NCBI GenBank assembly: GCA_910579205.1
Contig: CAJTTD010000010.1
Coordinates: 11,107-75,106, forward strand
Direction: 5' to 3'
Origin: an uncultured Christensenella sp.
GTDB lineage: Bacteria > Bacillota > Clostridia > Christensenellales > Pumilibacteraceae
DNA: 64,000 bases
The position numbers were made by a program, and so were the translations under genes. Under the pieces are notes generated by a model, which had not been told where the DNA came from, ran no database searches, and saw only the letters and a program-made list of their open reading frames with translations. This document shows positions 49,959-58,563 of the stretch, one piece after another. The first letter of the stretch is position 1. Each line of letters starts with the position of its first letter.

Positions 49959-51044
49959 ATGGATAAGAAAGAAAAGTTCAAAGTTTACAACACCGAAATG
50001 ACGCAATCGGAAAAGGAAAAGGCGTTAGCCGATACGATAGCGCAGATCGAAAAGACATACGGCAAAGGCTCTATCATGCGCATGACGGACGCTGTGGTAA
50101 ATCATGTGGATGCGATACCTACGGGCTGCTTGGCACTCGATCTGGCGCTCGGTATAGGCGGACTTCCGCGCGGAAGGATAGTAGAGATATACGGACCGGA
50201 ATCGAGCGGTAAAACTACGCTCGCTCTTCACGTTATAGCCGAAACGCAAAAATCGGGCGGCATGGTGGCATTTATAGACGCGGAGCACGCGCTCGACCCC
50301 ATTTACGCGCAACATCTCGGCATAGATCTGTCAAGGCTGTACATATGCCAGCCCGACAACGGCGAGCAAGCTTTGGATATTGCCGAGGCGCTCGTGCGCT
50401 CGAGCGCAATGGACGTAGTCGTTATCGACTCGGTGGCAGCGCTCACTCCGCAAGCGGAGATCAACGGCGAAATAGGCGACAGCCATGTGGGGCTGCAAGC
50501 CCGTCTTATGTCGCAAGCGCTCAGAAAGATAGCGGGCGTTTGCAACAAGACCAAGACGTGCATAGTATTCATAAACCAGCTTCGCGAAAAGATAGGTATA
50601 TCTTACGGCAACCCCGAGGTTACTCCGGGCGGCAAAGCGTTAAAGTTTTATGCGAGCGTCAGACTCGACGTGCGCAAGGGCGAAGCGATAAAGGACGGCG
50701 CTAACGTCGTCGGCAACCGCACCCGCGTAAAGGTAGTAAAAAACAAGCTCGCCCCGCCGTTCAAAGTAGCCGAGTTCGATCTTATTTTCGGCAAAGGCAT
50801 ATCCAACGAAGGTGTTATACTCGATATGGCTATCGAATACGGGCTTGTGATAAAGAGCGGTTCGTGGTTCTCGTATAACGACGAGCGGTTGGGACAGGGC
50901 AGAGAGACTGTAAAATCCATAATACTGTCGCGTCCCGAGCTTATGAACGAACTCGAGACGAAGATACGCGACATCATAGCGCAAAAGGGCGGACTTCCGT
51001 TTGAAGAAGGCGGAGAGGACGATCCCGACGGTTCGCCCGACTGA
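49959..51044 (+). CDS. recA: Recombinase RecA
   Basis: A 361-residue RecA for homologous recombination and SOS signalling. Walker A GPESSGKTT, the catalytic-glutamate and Walker B stretches DAEHALDP and VVVIDSVAALTP, the L2 loop region (FINQLREKIG, GNPEVTPGGKALKFYASVR), and an acidic C-terminus (EEGGEDDPDGSPD) are all present. A 15-residue N-terminal extension (MDKKEKFKVYNTEMT) precedes the usual start of homology. GGGG-rich GGGGTAT precedes ATG 49959. It leads directly into ruvA (10 bases), linking recombination and branch migration in one unit. No LexA box was recognised by eye upstream. Confidence 0.97.
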   Translation: MDKKEKFKVYNTEMTQSEKEKALADTIAQIEKTYGKGSIMRMTDAVVNHVDAIPTGCLALDLALGIGGLPRGRIVEIYGPESSGKTTLALHVIAETQKSGGMVAFIDAEHALDPIYAQHLGIDLSRLYICQPDNGEQALDIAEALVRSSAMDVVVIDSVAALTPQAEINGEIGDSHVGLQARLMSQALRKIAGVCNKTKTCIVFINQLREKIGISYGNPEVTPGGKALKFYASVRLDVRKGEAIKDGANVVGNRTRVKVVKNKLAPPFKVAEFDLIFGKGISNEGVILDMAIEYGLVIKSGSWFSYNDERLGQGRETVKSIILSRPELMNELETKIRDIIAQKGGLPFEEGGEDDPDGSPD

Positions 51045-51054
51045 TAGGTAAAAC

Positions 51055-51636
51055 ATGTTCGATTATATTACAGGCAAGGTCGCGTCGGCGGGCGATAACC
51101 GTTTGGTCATAGACTGCGGCGGCGTGGGCTTTTTGCTCACCGCGTCCGTTCATGCGTGCGCGGAGTACGCCAATAAAGGTTCGGAAGCCAAAGTCCCCGT
51201 GTATCTTGCGGTAAGAGAAGACGCTTTGGAGCTTTACGGGTTTAAGGACGAGAACGAGCGCAGACTGTTCCTCGGTCTTATCGGCGTGTCTGGCGTAGGC
51301 GCAAAGCTCGCGGTGTCCGTGTTGAGCGGCATGCCTATAAACGCGCTCGTGTCCGCGATAGCCGGCGGAGACATAGCCGCGCTGTCGTCTATAAAAGGCG
51401 TGGGCAAAAAAACGGCGGAACGCATCGCGCTCGAACTTAAGGGCAAGACGGACGTTTTGGCGGCGGGCGACGGAGCAGTCGTTCAAACGGCGTCTGTTGC
51501 CGCTGTAGACGAGAACGCGTTAGCCGCGCTCATAGGGCTGGGATATCAGCGTCAAGAAGCCGAGACCGCCATCAAAAAGGCATACAAGAACGGCATGACG
51601 ACGGAACAGATCGTGTTCGCCGTTTTGCACGGTTGA
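51055..51636 (+). CDS. ruvA: Holliday junction branch-migration protein RuvA
   Basis: A 193-residue RuvA that binds four-way junctions and positions RuvB rings. OB-fold N-terminal domain (DYITGKVAS ... VYLAVREDALELYGF), tandem helix-hairpin-helix domain (GVSGVGAKLAVSVLS, IKGVGKKTAERIALELKGK), a short linker, and a C-terminal RuvB-binding domain (ALIGLGYQRQEAETAIKK). It lies 10 bases after recA and 4 bases before ruvB. Confidence 0.96.
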   Translation: MFDYITGKVASAGDNRLVIDCGGVGFLLTASVHACAEYANKGSEAKVPVYLAVREDALELYGFKDENERRLFLGLIGVSGVGAKLAVSVLSGMPINALVSAIAGGDIAALSSIKGVGKKTAERIALELKGKTDVLAAGDGAVVQTASVAAVDENALAALIGLGYQRQEAETAIKKAYKNGMTTEQIVFAVLHG

Positions 51637-51640
51637 AAAT

Positions 51641-52693
51641 ATGGAAGATAAAAGATTTATCGCAAACAAAGAACTCATAGAGGATGACGGCGACGTTTCG
51701 CTGCGCCCCAAAACTTTCGACGAGTATATAGGTCAAGAAAAGATCAAAGCCAATCTCAAGGTGTACGTCGCGGCGAGCAAAGCGCGCGGCGAAGCGCTCG
51801 ATCACGTTTTGCTTTACGGTCCGCCCGGGCTGGGCAAGACCACTCTTTCGCATATCATAGCGTCCGAGCTCGGCGTGGAGATAAAAGTTACGAGCGGACC
51901 GGGCATAGAGCGCGCGGCTAACTTAGCGTCGCTTTTGACCAATCTCCAAGACCGAGACGTTTTGTTTTTGGACGAGATACATAGGCTCAATCATTCGATA
52001 GAAGAAATACTTTATCCCGCAATGGAGGACTTTGCGCTCGATATCTCCACGGGCAAGGGCGCGGGAGCAACGTCGCTTAGGCTCAACCTAAACAAGTTTA
52101 CTTTGGTGGGCGCAACGACGCGCGCGGGCATGCTAACGGGCCCGCTTCGCGATCGCTTCGGCGTTATATGCCGATTGGAGCCTTATACGCGCGACGATCT
52201 CGTGCGCATAATAAAACGTTCGGCGCGGCTTTTAAAGATAGAGATAGACGGGGACGCGGCGGCGGAGCTTGCGTCGCGGTCGCGCGGCACTCCGCGCATA
52301 GCAAATCGTTTGCTTAAGCGTGTGCGGGATTTTGCTCAAGTGTTTAACGCTGGCAAGATAGACCTACCTATAACCGTGCGCGCGCTCAACGATATGGAGA
52401 TAGATCCGCTCGGTCTCGATTATAACGACATAAAACTGCTCAACGCGCTCATAAACAAATTCGGCGGCGGTCCGACGGGGCTGGATACGCTCGCCGCGGC
52501 TATCAACGAGGATGCGGGAACTATAGAGGACGTGATAGAGCCGTATTTGATACAGCTCGGCTTTATAGCGCGCACGCCGCGCGGAAGGATAGCGCTCAGG
52601 GACGCGTATGCGCATGTCGGCATAAAACCGCCGCAAAAGCTTACCGAGCAGCTCAGTTTTTTAACGACGGAAAATACGGGCGATAATGGATAG
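51641..52693 (+). CDS. ruvB: Holliday junction helicase RuvB
   Basis: A 350-residue AAA+ motor of branch migration. LRPKTFDEYIGQ, Walker A YGPPGLGKTTLS, Walker B VLFLDEIHRL, sensor GATTRAGMLTGPLRDRFG, arginine-finger/sensor 2 RGTPRIANRLLKRVRDFA, and the C-terminal winged helix (EPYLIQLGFIARTPRGR). It overlaps queA by 8 bases. Confidence 0.97.
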   Translation: MEDKRFIANKELIEDDGDVSLRPKTFDEYIGQEKIKANLKVYVAASKARGEALDHVLLYGPPGLGKTTLSHIIASELGVEIKVTSGPGIERAANLASLLTNLQDRDVLFLDEIHRLNHSIEEILYPAMEDFALDISTGKGAGATSLRLNLNKFTLVGATTRAGMLTGPLRDRFGVICRLEPYTRDDLVRIIKRSARLLKIEIDGDAAAELASRSRGTPRIANRLLKRVRDFAQVFNAGKIDLPITVRALNDMEIDPLGLDYNDIKLLNALINKFGGGPTGLDTLAAAINEDAGTIEDVIEPYLIQLGFIARTPRGRIALRDAYAHVGIKPPQKLTEQLSFLTTENTGDNG

Positions 52694-53708
52694 ACGCGAT
52701 TTTTATTACGAATTGCCCGAAGCGCAGATAGCGCAAAGCCCCGTAGAGCCGCGCGACAGTTCGCGGCTTTTGGTGTACGACAGAAAGACGGACAAGGTGT
52801 CGCACCGCAGATTTTACGAGCTATCGGACATCCTCGGAAAAAACGATCTGCTTGTAATAAACAACACGCGCGTTCTTCCCGCGCGCGTTAGCGGCGTAAA
52901 AAACGACACGGGCGCAAAGATATCGTTTTTGCTCCATAAGCGCATTGACAACAATACATGGGAAACATTGTGCCGCCCCGCAAAGCGCGCCAAGCTCGGG
53001 TCGCTGTTGACGTTCGCACCCGATCTTAGTGGCGAGATAGTGGGAGCGGGGGACGGCGGAGAGCGCACGTTGCGGTTTGAGTTCGACGGCGTTTTTGAAG
53101 AGATACTCGATCGTATAGGCGAAGTTCCGCTGCCGCATTATATCCATAAAGAACTGAAGAACCGCGAAAGATACCAAACGGTATATGCCGAGCGCGACGG
53201 ATCGGCAGCCGCGCCGACGGCGGGACTGCACTTTACCGAACGGCTTATCGCGCAGCTTAAAGACAACGGCGTCGAGTTTGCGGACGTTTTGCTTCACGTG
53301 GGGTTGGGAACTTTTCTTCCCGTAAAGGAAGATAATATTTTAGACCACAAAATGCACAGCGAGTATTACAGCGTGAGCGCGCGCTCGGCGGAAAAAATAA
53401 ATCAAGCGAGATCCGACGGCAAGAGAATTGTGGCTGTGGGCACAACGTCGGTGCGCGTACTCGAGTCGTGTGCGGACGAAAACGGTCGGCTGTGCGCGCG
53501 GTGCGGAGAAACGGACATATTCATTTACCCGCCGTATAAGTTTAAAGCGGTCGACGCGCTCATCACCAATTTTCACCTTCCCGAATCGACGCTTATCATG
53601 CTCGTGAGCGCGCTCGTGGGGCGGGAAAAAACTCTCGAGCTTTACAATACGGCAGTCAAGGAAGGGTACAGATTCTTTTCTTTCGGCGACAGCATGCTCA
53701 TTTTATAA
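52686..53708 (+). CDS. queA: S-adenosylmethionine:tRNA ribosyltransferase-isomerase
   Basis: A 340-residue enzyme that adds the epoxycyclopentanediol precursor to 7-aminomethyl-deazaguanine in tRNA, the penultimate queuosine step. Family stretches: YELPEAQIAQSPVEPRDSSRL, VINNTRVLPARV, LPHYIHKE, YQTVYAERDGSAAAPTAGLHFT, and NFHLPESTLIMLVSAL. It overlaps ruvB by 8 bases and precedes tgt, the enzyme acting just before it; ruvAB-queA-tgt is a common bacterial arrangement. Confidence 0.97.
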   Translation: MDRRDFYYELPEAQIAQSPVEPRDSSRLLVYDRKTDKVSHRRFYELSDILGKNDLLVINNTRVLPARVSGVKNDTGAKISFLLHKRIDNNTWETLCRPAKRAKLGSLLTFAPDLSGEIVGAGDGGERTLRFEFDGVFEEILDRIGEVPLPHYIHKELKNRERYQTVYAERDGSAAAPTAGLHFTERLIAQLKDNGVEFADVLLHVGLGTFLPVKEDNILDHKMHSEYYSVSARSAEKINQARSDGKRIVAVGTTSVRVLESCADENGRLCARCGETDIFIYPPYKFKAVDALITNFHLPESTLIMLVSALVGREKTLELYNTAVKEGYRFFSFGDSMLIL

Positions 53709-53751
53709 TGGGTGATGCGTGCAAAACATCACATCGATACGGATCGCGGAT

Positions 53752-54900
53752 ATGAGTACTGATAAAAAATTTTCATTTAAAGTTACGCACGTTTGCAAGC
53801 AGACGGGCGCGAGAACGGGCGAGTTCGTTACGCCGCACGGCGTTATAAAAACGCCCGTGTTTATGCCTGTGGGAACGCAAGCGACCGTAAAAACGCTCGC
53901 GCCTTACGAAGTGGAACAGCTGGGCGCGCAGATAATACTTTCCAATACGTATCACTTGTATATGCGTCCGGGCGAAGAGATAGTAAGAGCGAACGGCGGG
54001 CTTCACAAGTTTATGGATTGGCATAAGCCCATACTCACCGACAGCGGCGGCTTTCAAGTTTTTTCACTTGCCAACCTCAATAAGATAAGCGACGACGGCG
54101 TGGAGTTCAGCTCGCATATAGACGGATCGCGCCATTACTTTACTCCCGAAAAATCGATAGACATACAAAACGCGCTCGGTTCGGACATAATAATGGCTTT
54201 CGACGAATGCAGCGCGGCGGGTTGCGATCACGATTATGCGGAGCGTGCGCTCGACCGCACTCTCAAATGGTTGGATAGGTGCAAGATACACCACAAAATT
54301 CCCGAGCAAATGCTGTTTCCCATAATCCAAGGCAATATGTACGCAGATCTTCGTCTTAGATCGGTGCGCGAGACTGTTCCGTACGCGGAGTGCGGCATTG
54401 CCGTGGGCGGGTTGTCGGTGGGCGAGCCGAAATCGGTAATGTACAAAATGCTCGACGTACTGCGTCCCGAATATCCCGAAAATATGCCGCGGTATCTCAT
54501 GGGCGTTGGCAGTCCCGACTGCTTGGCGGAGGGCGTGCTGCGCGGCATAGACATGTTCGACTGCGTATTGCCGACGCGAACGGCGAGAAACGGTTTGGCG
54601 TATACCAACGTCGGAAAATTGACCGTGCGTAACGCCGCGTATAAAGAGGACATGTCGCCGCTCGACCCGCATTGCGACTGCTATACTTGCACGCATTTTA
54701 CGCGCAGCTATCTGCGCCACTTGGTAAACACGGGCGAGATACTCGGCGCGCGTCTCATTTCGTATCATAACTTGTACTACTTGACCAAGCTTATGGAACG
54801 CATTCGCGCCGCCATTTCGCAAGACAGTTTCGGCGATTTTATAAAAGAGTTCAAGACGACGCGCGAGTACACCGACAACGTAAAACCGACGGATCTGTAA
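53752..54900 (+). CDS. tgt: tRNA-guanine transglycosylase
   Basis: A 382-residue (from ATG 53752) enzyme that swaps guanine 34 of GUN-anticodon tRNAs for preQ1. LTDSGGFQVFSL carries the active-site Asp, followed by FDECSAAG, GGLSVGEPK, LMGVGSP, MFDCVLPTRTARNGLAYT (nucleophile Asp), and the zinc site CDCYTC...H. The frame is open to GTG 53719, which has GGGTGAT upstream; homology begins near FSFKVTH, so ATG 53752 is my choice, with the earlier start possible. Two bases separate it from the next gene. Confidence 0.95.
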   Translation: MSTDKKFSFKVTHVCKQTGARTGEFVTPHGVIKTPVFMPVGTQATVKTLAPYEVEQLGAQIILSNTYHLYMRPGEEIVRANGGLHKFMDWHKPILTDSGGFQVFSLANLNKISDDGVEFSSHIDGSRHYFTPEKSIDIQNALGSDIIMAFDECSAAGCDHDYAERALDRTLKWLDRCKIHHKIPEQMLFPIIQGNMYADLRLRSVRETVPYAECGIAVGGLSVGEPKSVMYKMLDVLRPEYPENMPRYLMGVGSPDCLAEGVLRGIDMFDCVLPTRTARNGLAYTNVGKLTVRNAAYKEDMSPLDPHCDCYTCTHFTRSYLRHLVNTGEILGARLISYHNLYYLTKLMERIRAAISQDSFGDFIKEFKTTREYTDNVKPTDL

Positions 54901-54902
54901 CG

Positions 54903-55568
54903 ATGGATTACGATCTTGTGCGCAGTAAGCGTAAGACTTTGGCTGTCAGTATACGCAACGGACAAGTCATAGTAAAAGCTCCGTTAAAGTTATCGGACGA
55001 TTATATAAAGCGTTTTGTAGACAGCAAAGCGGATTGGATAAACAAGAAGCTTGCGGAACACAGAGGACGTTCTGCGCTGTTTCGACCGTTGACGGACGGC
55101 ACGTCCGTTCTTTACCGCGGCGCGTTTTGCCCTATCGTCCGTACGGAAAAATTCAAGCGCGTAACTATGTCGAGCGGCGCGTTGTATGTGCCTATAAAGT
55201 ATGCGGACAAGCTCGCGACGTACAGAGCGGTGATCGCTTGGTACAAGCGCATTGCGGCGGCCGAGCTTAAAGAACTGCTCGACGTAACGGCGGCAAAGAT
55301 AGGCTTAAAGTATGCGTCGTTCGCGCTTACAAACGCGCGCACAAAATGGGGCAGTTGCGACGGAAGCTGCAATATACGTCTCAACTGGCGGCTTGTAATG
55401 CTCGATGACGGGCTGAAAGACTATGTCGCGGTACATGAGCTGTGCCACACCCTTTGCCACGATCACAGCAAAAAATTTTGGGCTGAAGTAAAAAAACGCT
55501 ATCCGTCGTACTCTTCGGCAAAGAAAAGATTGAATACGTATTCGCAGCTTACGTCCATGTACAGATAG
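54903..55568 (+). CDS. YgjP-like zinc metalloprotein (DUF45, M48-related)
   Basis: A 221-residue cytosolic protein of the YgjP/DUF45 family. It has the opening VRSKRKTLAVSIRNGQVIVKAP typical of the family, TKWGSCDGSCNIRLNWRLVMLDDGLKDYV, and the zinc site HELCHTLCHDHSKKFW (HExxH with a third His). The fold resembles minigluzincin proteases; cellular substrate is not known. It is placed between tgt and ruvC with tight spacing, so it belongs to the same transcription unit. Confidence 0.87.
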   Translation: MDYDLVRSKRKTLAVSIRNGQVIVKAPLKLSDDYIKRFVDSKADWINKKLAEHRGRSALFRPLTDGTSVLYRGAFCPIVRTEKFKRVTMSSGALYVPIKYADKLATYRAVIAWYKRIAAAELKELLDVTAAKIGLKYASFALTNARTKWGSCDGSCNIRLNWRLVMLDDGLKDYVAVHELCHTLCHDHSKKFWAEVKKRYPSYSSAKKRLNTYSQLTSMYR

Positions 55569-55596
55569 CGGCGTAACTATGGGAGGCGGCAAGTCA

Positions 55597-56088
55597 ATGC
55601 GCATTTTAGGTATAGACCCCGGCTATGCGATAGTCGGTTACGGCTTGATAGAAAACGACAACGGAAAGCTTCGTCCGCTCGATTACGGCGCGGTGGAGAC
55701 CGATGCGAAAATGCCCACTGCCGATCGGCTTATCGCTATCGAGCAAAAGATAACAGAGCTTGTTAAGGAAGTTCGACCCGACGAGATAGCGATAGAAGAA
55801 TTGTTTTTTAACACCAATATAACCACGGGAATAAAAGTAGCGCAAGCCCGCGGCGTTATACTGCTGAGCTGTGCAAAGCTGTGCGCCGATCTATTCGAGT
55901 ACACGCCGCTGCAGATAAAGTCTACCGTAACGGGCAACGGCACGGCAAACAAGACGCAGATACAGTTTATGGTGCGCTCGCTGCTCCGCCTCAAGGAAAC
56001 GCCCAAGCCCGACGATGCGGCGGACGCGCTCGCCGCGGCTATTTGTCATGCGTATACGTCGCGCGCGGTAAAGCGCGGTCTTAAATAG
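55597..56088 (+). CDS. ruvC: Holliday junction resolvase RuvC
   Basis: A 163-residue endonuclease that cuts junctions bound by RuvAB. The four acidic catalytic positions are present: Asp7 in MRILGIDPGY, Glu67 in AIEELFF, and Asp140/Asp143 in PKPDDAADALA. GGGAGG at 55581-55586 precedes ATG 55597, and homology starts there; the frame is open to ATG 55579, which overlaps the ribosome site. Unlike in many genomes, ruvC is separated from ruvAB here by queA, tgt and the YgjP-like gene, but remains in the same run of closely spaced genes. Confidence 0.95.
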   Translation: MRILGIDPGYAIVGYGLIENDNGKLRPLDYGAVETDAKMPTADRLIAIEQKITELVKEVRPDEIAIEELFFNTNITTGIKVAQARGVILLSCAKLCADLFEYTPLQIKSTVTGNGTANKTQIQFMVRSLLRLKETPKPDDAADALAAAICHAYTSRAVKRGLK

Positions 56089-56118
56089 CGTTTATCTTCG
56101 CTATTGCGTCGCGCTCCG

Positions 56119-56147
56119 TTGACATTATTCGATAAAAATGTTAAAAT
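56119..56147 (+). promoter_or_regulatory. Promoter of the TIR-FtsZ-like gene and asnA
   Basis: TTGACA at 56119-56124, 17 bases, TAAAAT at 56142-56147. Confidence 0.85.
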
Positions 56148-56174
56148 CGTAGTATTCTGATCGGAGACGAACGA

Positions 56175-58544
56175 ATGGCTTTAAAAGAGTATTACTGTCT
56201 AAATTGCGGAAAGCGCGTCGTAAGCACGGACGGCGCGTATGACTGCGCGCGGTGCGGACACTCTTTTAAAGATGCCGATATGGCGGACTGCGAGCGCATA
56301 GCGCGCGCGGCTTTGGGGCATGACGCTTCGGACGCTGCGGTACTTGCCGAAGTAAAGCGCGTATCGCGGTCGCGTAGCGAGCTTTGGCAAGCAGTGCATG
56401 CCAACGAGTCGGGTAAGTACATTTGCGAATCGGAAGTGCGCGAATGGTGCAACGAGTTTAAAAAACTGCCCGACGACTATGCCGTTACGCCCGATATGGT
56501 AAAAGCGCGCTTTTTCTCGCTTTTGCTGTCGTCGCCGCGCGATAACAAAAAGATCAACGCCTTTATAGAAAAGGAAATAATAGACAAAGATTTCGTGTTC
56601 GCCGACGAGATAGCCGAGTTTTTAACGGTCAAGCTCGAATCGGCAAACTTTAACGTAATGAACAAACTGTTTGAAACAACGCTCAATCGGTCTGTTAGAT
56701 CTACCGAGCTTAAAAACCGTTTCGATACAAAGCTCAACGAGATAAATACCAACTTAAAAAATCCAAACATCGAACGCGATATATTTATAGCGCATGACAG
56801 CAGCGACAGACAAGTCGCTGAAAGCATGCTCGAATTTTTGGAAAGCAAAGGCTATGCTTGTTTTTTTGCGCCGCGCAATCTCGGCAATTCGAGCGAAAGG
56901 TACGAGACCGATCTGGGTATAGCGATACGCAGATGTAAAATATTTCTGTTTTTGTCGTCAAAACACTCGAGACATCCGCATAGCGGCGCAATGAAGGAAA
57001 TACGCTTCGTCATGGAGCATTTTATAGATAGAGGGTTAGACAAACCGCGCTTGGAGTTTATAATAGACGACTACCCCGAAAGAAAAGAAGATTACACGGC
57101 GGGTGATATAGAAGCAAAACAAGCGTTCGGGGACAAGTCGCTCAGTTGGTGCAAAGACAAGTCCGACTTGTTACAGCGCATTATAAAGATCATACGCAAA
57201 TTGGAAGTGGGCGCGGGTACGCCGTTCGGCTCGGCGGGCGAAGCGGAAATACACGGTACGCAAAATGTTGATAATACGTATGCAACATCTAAAAACGCCT
57301 CTATATATCCGCGACCGATATACCCAACCGAACTTGATAAACACCCGAATGACGGCGGACATAGAAAACTGTTTGACGAAATTATTTCGGGATCTTCACG
57401 CCCCGATGATAGCGATATCGACGAAAAATACAAATATTTGCCTATACGTGCCAAACGAAAAATTATGACGGAACAAGACAGGTACGGCGGATATAGCGAT
57501 GTCGCGCCAGTTGACATAGGTTCGGACGAGACCGCCGCGCCCGTTATGAGATCGGACGATGTGTTCAAAGCGGACAAAAAGGTAAAGATAGGTGTGGTAG
57601 GCGTCGGCGGCGCGGGTATAAATATAACGAACGCAGTGGTTTCCGCCGAACTGTCGGGCATTGACGGCATAATAGCAGTAGACTCGGATAAAAAGGCGTT
57701 GCTCACTTCTCGCGCAAATAAGCGTCTATTGATCGGCGGAGGCATAACGCACGGGATCGGTTGCGGCAGAAACGCCGATACGGGATACGATTGCGCGGAC
57801 GAAGCCGTCGAAACTTTTTGCGATATCGTAAATGACTACGACGTTTTGTTTTTCGTAGCCGGCGCGAGCGGGGGTATAGGCGGCGGGGCGACGGTGCGGC
57901 TTGTCCGTGCCGCTCGGGATATTAATATACTTACTGTCGCGTTTTTGATAACGCCGTTCGATTTTGAAGGGAGCAATTTAAAAAACAACTCCGACCGCTG
58001 TATTGCCGCATTGTCAGAGGCTGCAGACAGTACTGTGGTTTTGCATAATGACGTCGCGGCGCAACTTTATAAAAAAGATACGACAGTAGCGGCTTTTGGC
58101 TCGATCGACGAAGCTGCTATACAATACATTCGCACGTTTACCGATATTATGGTATGCGACGGCGGTATCAACATCGATTTTTCCGACTTTAAAGCTTTTA
58201 TGACGCGCGGCGGTCGCACGTATGTAGGCAGCGGGCAAGCAAGCGGGGAAGGTCGCGTACTCGAAGCGCTCCAAAAAGCGGTTTGCGGCGGATCGTGCGA
58301 CATGTCTATCACGGGCGCGCAGCGCATTATCGTATATTTGGAAAGTCGAGATTCGCTTGCGTTAGATGAAGTTAATAAAGCTATATCATTGATAAAAGAC
58401 TTAAGTTCAAAAGACATTGTGTACAAGATAAGAAATGTCAGAGCTAAAGAAGATGCGGAGATAATATTCGGGTATAACATGTATGCGCAATTATCCGACG
58501 ATATCCGCATAACTTTGATCGCCACCGCATACGACATGCTTTAG
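56175..58544 (+). CDS. TIR-domain protein fused to an FtsZ/tubulin-like GTPase
   Basis: A 789-residue fusion. Zinc ribbon (Cys8, Cys11, Cys24, Cys27); helical region with SRSELWQAVH; TIR domain from 202 (DIFIAHDSSD) to about 345, with Glu275 in the position of the NADase glutamate; a disordered linker (about 350-465). Residues 470-789 then align colinearly with FtsZ: VKIGVVGVGGAG, AVDSDKKAL, the tubulin-signature loop as GASGGIGGG (563-571, FtsZ has GGGTGTG), TPFDFEG, a T7 catalytic loop GGINIDFSD keeping Asp668 and Asp671, and the C-terminal domain ending IRITLIATAYDM. It is not the cell's division FtsZ, which would lack the fusion. It shares its first 345 residues' architecture with two paralogs here, and asnA follows 19 bases downstream. 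Function unknown; a filament-forming NADase or sensor is conceivable. Confidence 0.85.
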   Translation: MALKEYYCLNCGKRVVSTDGAYDCARCGHSFKDADMADCERIARAALGHDASDAAVLAEVKRVSRSRSELWQAVHANESGKYICESEVREWCNEFKKLPDDYAVTPDMVKARFFSLLLSSPRDNKKINAFIEKEIIDKDFVFADEIAEFLTVKLESANFNVMNKLFETTLNRSVRSTELKNRFDTKLNEINTNLKNPNIERDIFIAHDSSDRQVAESMLEFLESKGYACFFAPRNLGNSSERYETDLGIAIRRCKIFLFLSSKHSRHPHSGAMKEIRFVMEHFIDRGLDKPRLEFIIDDYPERKEDYTAGDIEAKQAFGDKSLSWCKDKSDLLQRIIKIIRKLEVGAGTPFGSAGEAEIHGTQNVDNTYATSKNASIYPRPIYPTELDKHPNDGGHRKLFDEIISGSSRPDDSDIDEKYKYLPIRAKRKIMTEQDRYGGYSDVAPVDIGSDETAAPVMRSDDVFKADKKVKIGVVGVGGAGINITNAVVSAELSGIDGIIAVDSDKKALLTSRANKRLLIGGGITHGIGCGRNADTGYDCADEAVETFCDIVNDYDVLFFVAGASGGIGGGATVRLVRAARDINILTVAFLITPFDFEGSNLKNNSDRCIAALSEAADSTVVLHNDVAAQLYKKDTTVAAFGSIDEAAIQYIRTFTDIMVCDGGINIDFSDFKAFMTRGGRTYVGSGQASGEGRVLEALQKAVCGGSCDMSITGAQRIIVYLESRDSLALDEVNKAISLIKDLSSKDIVYKIRNVRAKEDAEIIFGYNMYAQLSDDIRITLIATAYDML

Positions 58545-58563
58545 ACGGAATTTGGAGAACGAT

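Noticed and set aside
57582..58544. The FtsZ-like region considered as the cell-division ftsZ gene
   Set aside because: It is part of a fusion with TIR, has a changed signature loop, and lies away from ftsA or the mur/fts cluster.
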